From Rhodospirillaceae bacterium (GTDB taxonomy: Bacteria > Pseudomonadota > Alphaproteobacteria > Rhodospirillales > Magnetovibrionaceae): a stretch of 9,876 nt of DNA. The position numbers and the translations under genes were made by a program. The stretch spans positions 1-9,876 of the forward strand of contig JAOULV010000034.1 of assembly GCA_029881835.1 (NCBI GenBank), given 5' to 3'. The notes under the pieces were generated by a model, which saw only the letters and a list, made by a program, of their open reading frames with translations, made no database searches and had not been told where the DNA came from. Position 1 is the first letter of the stretch. Each line of letters starts with the position of its first letter. Of this stretch, positions 6,955-9,876 are shown one piece after another.

Positions 6955-6985
6955 AAATTAAACCCTCCACCGGGCAGAAGGTCAA
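6955..6985 (-). promoter_or_regulatory. CueR-type copper-responsive promoter for the copZ unit
   Basis: Read on the minus strand, TTGACC (6980-6985) is a good -35 and TAATTT (6955-6960) a fair -10, with exactly 19 bases between them. Over-long 19-bp spacers are characteristic of promoters activated by MerR-family metal regulators, which untwist the DNA to align both elements. The elements resemble the Escherichia coli copA promoter, which also has TTGACC and a 19-bp spacer. Transcription would begin near 6948, giving a leader of about 50 bases before the chaperone ATG. The -35 sits six bases past the deacetylase stop. The regulator encoded at 8087-8524 is the obvious candidate activator. Confidence 0.78.
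6962..6982 (-). promoter_or_regulatory. CueR operator dyad inside the 19-bp spacer
   Basis: Half-sites ACCTTC and GAGGGT on the minus strand flank a nine-base centre, giving a 21-bp dyad placed between -35 and -10. CueR boxes have the form ACCTTCC-N7-GGAAGGT, also 21 bp. The left half is a near-exact match; the right half has GAGGGT where consensus is GAAGGT, one difference in six. Confidence 0.75.
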
Positions 6986-6991
6986 TTAGGG

Positions 6992-8065
6992 CTAACCCTT
7001 AATCCCCATACGATTTTTTAAAATTGCACTTAAAGGAGCCACCCTAAACCCATTGGATTTGGCCAATGGCAGCCATTTGGCGAGCGCCTCTATGGTGCCG
7101 TCCCGAGGGTGGCCAATGGCTATGGCAAACCCGCGGCGCCGAGCCAGGGCTTCGACCTCTAACAATTGTTTGTTTATGGAATCAACCGACGGTTCATTAT
7201 CAAGAAATATGTTGCGCTCAAGATGGGGAACGCCAAGGGCGCCGGCAACCATTGGCCCCACGGTTTTTGCGCTGGTGCGTGAATCAAGAAACATCAATCC
7301 CTTGTTTTTTACTTCCTGCAATACCACCCTCATTCCACTTTCATCTTCGGTAAAGCGGCTTCCCATGTGGTTGTTCACCCCGATATATCCGTCAAACCTG
7401 CTCATCCCCCACTCGACCAAATTTCTAAGTTCATTTTCTTCTGTTCCTGCAATTAAAACATTGGGTCCGGCATCAACCGTTTTTGAGCTCGGTTCCATGG
7501 AAATATGAAGCATTAATTCATGGCCTTCATTTTTAGCGGCGCTTGTTTGCGAGGATAGATTATCGGCATAGGTTAGAAATGAAAGCGTAAGCGGGGGCGG
7601 AAGCTCCCATATTTTTTTTGACCGCCCGGTATCAACACCCATGTCATCAATAACGATTGCTATTAATGGCCCGTCAGAAGAATCGGTAAAAGGAACTGAA
7701 TTTTTAATCCAGTTTGGGTTTTCTAAATCGGGGTTATTGCTTATTGCAGCAATAATATCTGATAAGCTGTCGTGTGGTGGTTCATAAATATCGCTAGGTA
7801 ATTTTTCTTCGTATGCATCCCATGGCGCAAACGGGTTGGGTCGCGATGCATTAAATGTGTTTTTGCTTTCTATTGGCGGGGCAAAGGCGGCCCTATTGGC
7901 GTTTTCGGTTGATGCGCTTTTTCCGCCAAAAACATTTCCCGCCAACCAGTACCCGCCAACGGCGGCCAAAACAACCATCACACCGGCAACCGGCAAAAAT
8001 ATACTTGGCGGAATGCTGGTTTTGTTATTTTTGCGCTTGGTGGATGATTTTGTTTTTTTGCTCAT
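6992..8065 (-). CDS. Divergent polysaccharide deacetylase family protein (YibQ-like)
   Basis: The family has a carbohydrate-esterase-like NodB-related fold and is thought to act on envelope polysaccharide; its substrate is not settled. The 357-residue product has a lysine-rich cytoplasmic start (residues 3-15) and one membrane segment (about 21-45). A low-complexity linker runs to about 130 and a periplasmic catalytic-type domain follows. Visible motifs are IAIVIDDMG (135-143, paired aspartates 140-141), GHELMLHISMEP (181-192), NNHMGSRFT (231-239), FLDSRTSA (259-266) and GHPRDGTIEAL (318-328), which together are diagnostic for this family. It begins 21 bases after cueR with no obvious Shine-Dalgarno sequence. 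In many alphaproteobacteria this gene sits with envC, a ctpA-type S41 protease and rppH; here it lies inside a copper gene run, which is unexpected. Confidence 0.9.
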   Translation of the reverse strand: MSKKTKSSTKRKNNKTSIPPSIFLPVAGVMVVLAAVGGYWLAGNVFGGKSASTENANRAAFAPPIESKNTFNASRPNPFAPWDAYEEKLPSDIYEPPHDSLSDIIAAISNNPDLENPNWIKNSVPFTDSSDGPLIAIVIDDMGVDTGRSKKIWELPPPLTLSFLTYADNLSSQTSAAKNEGHELMLHISMEPSSKTVDAGPNVLIAGTEENELRNLVEWGMSRFDGYIGVNNHMGSRFTEDESGMRVVLQEVKNKGLMFLDSRTSAKTVGPMVAGALGVPHLERNIFLDNEPSVDSINKQLLEVEALARRRGFAIAIGHPRDGTIEALAKWLPLAKSNGFRVAPLSAILKNRMGIKG

Positions 8066-8086
8066 TTTTTATTTTAGACGAAATTA

Positions 8087-8524
8087 TTACGCACGGCTAC
8101 GTGCCTTCAGTTTTTGTTTTTCATCCACAGCTTCACCGATTCCGGCCAAATCATCAAGTATCGGACAATCGGGGCGATCGTCACCATGACAACATGCGCT
8201 CAGGTTTTTCAAAGTACCCAAAATTGATTGCAGTTCGGCAATTTTGCTTTCAATTTGGTTAATATGGCTGGTGGCAATGGCTTTTACATCTGCCGATGTG
8301 CGCTTGCCATCAGACCACAAGCTCAAAAGATTTGCTACCTCTTCAACGCTAAAGCCAAGACTTCTTGAACGTTTTATAAACTTTAAAATCTCGACATCTT
8401 TATCATCATAATCACGATAACCATTGGCCGCCCTGCCTGCTGGCGGAATTAAGCCCACTTGTTCATAGTACCTGATTGTTTTTGCCGGAACCCCGGATAT
8501 TTTTGCTACACTTCCAATGTTCAT
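8087..8524 (-). CDS. cueR: Cu(I)-responsive MerR-family transcriptional regulator (CueR-like)
   Basis: CueR is a dimeric cytoplasmic regulator that senses extremely low free Cu(I) and activates copper-efflux promoters by DNA distortion. The 145-residue product has the MerR winged helix at 1-70 ([20 protein letters not shown]), a dimerisation helix (about 80-108) and the metal loop [15 protein letters not shown] (112-126). Cys112 and Cys120 align in position with the two Cu(I) ligands of the E. coli protein, and Ser77 matches the residue that marks monovalent-metal sensors. About ten residues extend beyond the usual C-terminus. The ATG overlaps the copA stop as ATGA, and GGGAG lies seven bases upstream inside copA, so translation is probably coupled to the pump. 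Likely targets are the promoter at 6955-6985 and probably one upstream of copA, outside the window. Confidence 0.92.
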   Translation of the reverse strand: MNIGSVAKISGVPAKTIRYYEQVGLIPPAGRAANGYRDYDDKDVEILKFIKRSRSLGFSVEEVANLLSLWSDGKRTSADVKAIATSHINQIESKIAELQSILGTLKNLSACCHGDDRPDCPILDDLAGIGEAVDEKQKLKARSRA

Positions 8525-9876
8525 TTCTTTACTCCCGCATTCCAGCGTTTCAACAATAATGAATTTGTAACAACCGATACGCTACTCATTGCCATCGCCG
8601 CACCGGCAATAACCGGACTTAGCATTCCCATCGCCGCCAAAGGCAATGCAACAAGGTTATAAATAAACGCCCAAAATAAGTTTTGCCTAATTTTCATAAC
8701 CGTCGCCCTTGATACAAGCAAAGCATCGCCAACCATTTGTGGATCGGATCGCATTAATGTTATGCCTGCGGTATGCATCGCAACATCACTGCCGCTGGCC
8801 ATGGCTATACCAACATCGGCGGCGGCTAGTGCGGGTGCATCATTAACCCCATCGCCAACCATGGCTACCGTGTGGCCGGCCGCTTTAAGGCGCGCGACCT
8901 CACCCGCCTTATCTTCCGGTAGCACTTCGGCGATAACGTCTCGCGCCTCAAGGCCAATTGATTTAGCGATCGCGCTTGCGGTTCTTTTATTATCGCCCGT
9001 AAGCATTATTGGGCGAATTTTACTTTCTTTCAGTTTGGTGATTGCTATTTGGCTGTTTTTTCGCAAAAAATCTCCAACACCAACAAAACCCAACAAAGAA
9101 AACCCCCGCCCGCCATCAACCGCCGCCCAGATTACGCCTTGCCCGGCGCTTTCAATGTTTGTGGCGTCAATTTCAAATGCGGAAATATCTATGTTTTTTT
9201 CCTCCATTAAACGGCGGCTACCGATGATAACTTTTTTGCCATCGACTTCGGCCTCAACCCCACGCCCGACAAGCGCACTAAATGCCGCAGGCTCGCTAAA
9301 GGAAATTCCTTTTTCTTTGGCGTAATCGGTTATGGCGCGGGCCAATGGATGCTCGCTTGCGTGTTGTGCGGATGCCATAATTTGCATTAACTCAAGCTCG
9401 CTAACGCCAACGGGGTGGATTTGGCTAACTTTGGGTTTTCCTTCAGTCAATGTTCCGGTTTTATCAAACACCACAACGTCAACCTTATGCGCTAACTCCA
9501 ATGCTTCGGCATCTTTTATCAAAATACCATGTCTGGCGGCGCTTCCGGTACCGACCATTATTGCCGTTGGCGTTGCCAACCCCAATGCACAGGGACAAGC
9601 AATAACCAAAACACTTACCGCATTTATCAGGCCGACTTCCCATCCCGCCCCAATAAACCACCATATGGCCCACGTCGCCACAGCAACAAAAACTACAGCG
9701 GGAACAAAAACGGCGGCTATTTGATCGACCAATTTTTGCACCGGCGCCTTGGATGCCTGCGCGCCCTGTATCATGCGGATAATATTGCTAAGGGTTGATT
9801 GCGCGCCAACAGATGTGGCCCGTATATGAACCATGCCATCGGCGTTTATTGAACCACCGACAACTTTATCATCAAC
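8521..9876 (-). CDS. copA: Copper-exporting P-type ATPase (partial, N-terminus beyond right edge)
   Basis: CopA is an inner-membrane P1B-type ATPase that uses ATP to move Cu(I) out of the cytoplasm. The 451 visible codons cover the C-terminal portion, from late in the actuator domain ([14 protein letters not shown]) onwards. Residue numbers here count from the window edge. CPC in [12 protein letters not shown] (92-103) is the membrane copper site, with the cysteines at 94 and 96. DKTGTLTEG (138-146) has the phosphorylated Asp138, SEHPLA (174-179) is the HP motif of the nucleotide domain, TGDN is at 293-296 and [10 protein letters not shown] at 341-350. YN (406-407) and MAMSS (428-432) in the last two membrane segments identify the Cu(I)-selective P1B-1 class rather than Zn/Cd pumps. 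N-terminal HMA domains, if present, are off the window. The stop overlaps the cueR start by four bases. Confidence 0.95.
   Translation of the reverse strand, partial: VDDKVVGGSINADGMVHIRATSVGAQSTLSNIIRMIQGAQASKAPVQKLVDQIAAVFVPAVVFVAVATWAIWWFIGAGWEVGLINAVSVLVIACPCALGLATPTAIMVGTGSAARHGILIKDAEALELAHKVDVVVFDKTGTLTEGKPKVSQIHPVGVSELELMQIMASAQHASEHPLARAITDYAKEKGISFSEPAAFSALVGRGVEAEVDGKKVIIGSRRLMEEKNIDISAFEIDATNIESAGQGVIWAAVDGGRGFSLLGFVGVGDFLRKNSQIAITKLKESKIRPIMLTGDNKRTASAIAKSIGLEARDVIAEVLPEDKAGEVARLKAAGHTVAMVGDGVNDAPALAAADVGIAMASGSDVAMHTAGITLMRSDPQMVGDALLVSRATVMKIRQNLFWAFIYNLVALPLAAMGMLSPVIAGAAMAMSSVSVVTNSLLLKRWNAGVKK

Noticed and set aside
6953..6982. Hairpin followed by T-rich sequence on the minus strand, first read as an intrinsic terminator after the deacetylase gene
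   Set aside because: The stem is only six pairs with a G-T pair, and the T-tract is interrupted. The same bases fit a CueR operator with exact 19-bp promoter spacing much better.
8762..9325. Open frame of 187 codons on the plus strand inside copA
   Set aside because: It is antisense to conserved P-type ATPase motifs and has a serine/proline-rich shadow composition.

Overview
The window looks like chromosomal DNA of an alphaproteobacterium of moderate GC. The evidence is gene order and protein style. A glycine-rich SecG start follows tpiA, a PpiD-type membrane-anchored chaperone diverges from tpiA, and a stand-alone trpE follows it. This is an ordinary alphaproteobacterial core neighbourhood. 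I cannot place it to genus. I see no RNA genes, CRISPR arrays or insertion sequences.

Layout: (1) Positions 1-998, minus strand: tpiA, then secG (cut by the left edge). (2) 999-1293: divergent intergenic region. (3) 1294-4743, plus strand: ppiD, then trpE. The trpE stop lies two bases from the stop of a converging gene. (4) 4746-9876, minus strand: a tightly packed run read from the right edge leftwards. Its order is copA (5' end missing), a cueR-type MerR regulator, a YibQ-family divergent polysaccharide deacetylase, a small HMA-domain copper chaperone (copZ-like), a secreted thioredoxin-like protein (CPYC), a cysteine-free secreted helical protein, and a second secreted thioredoxin-like protein (CKSC).

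The most interesting part is region 4. Between the deacetylase stop and the copper chaperone lies a sequence with the geometry of a CueR-controlled promoter: a TTGACC -35, a 19-bp spacer holding a 6-9-6 ACCTTC/GAGGGT dyad, and a TAATTT -10. The regulator encoded just upstream keeps Ser77, Cys112 and Cys120 of CueR. The simplest model is that the copA-linked regulator switches on the copper chaperone when Cu(I) rises. Because the three downstream exported genes follow closely on the same strand with no obvious terminator, transcription may continue into them. If so, a pair of periplasmic thioredoxin-fold proteins and an unfamiliar helical partner would belong to a copper-response module. That link is inferred from layout; the operator and the protein motifs are seen directly.
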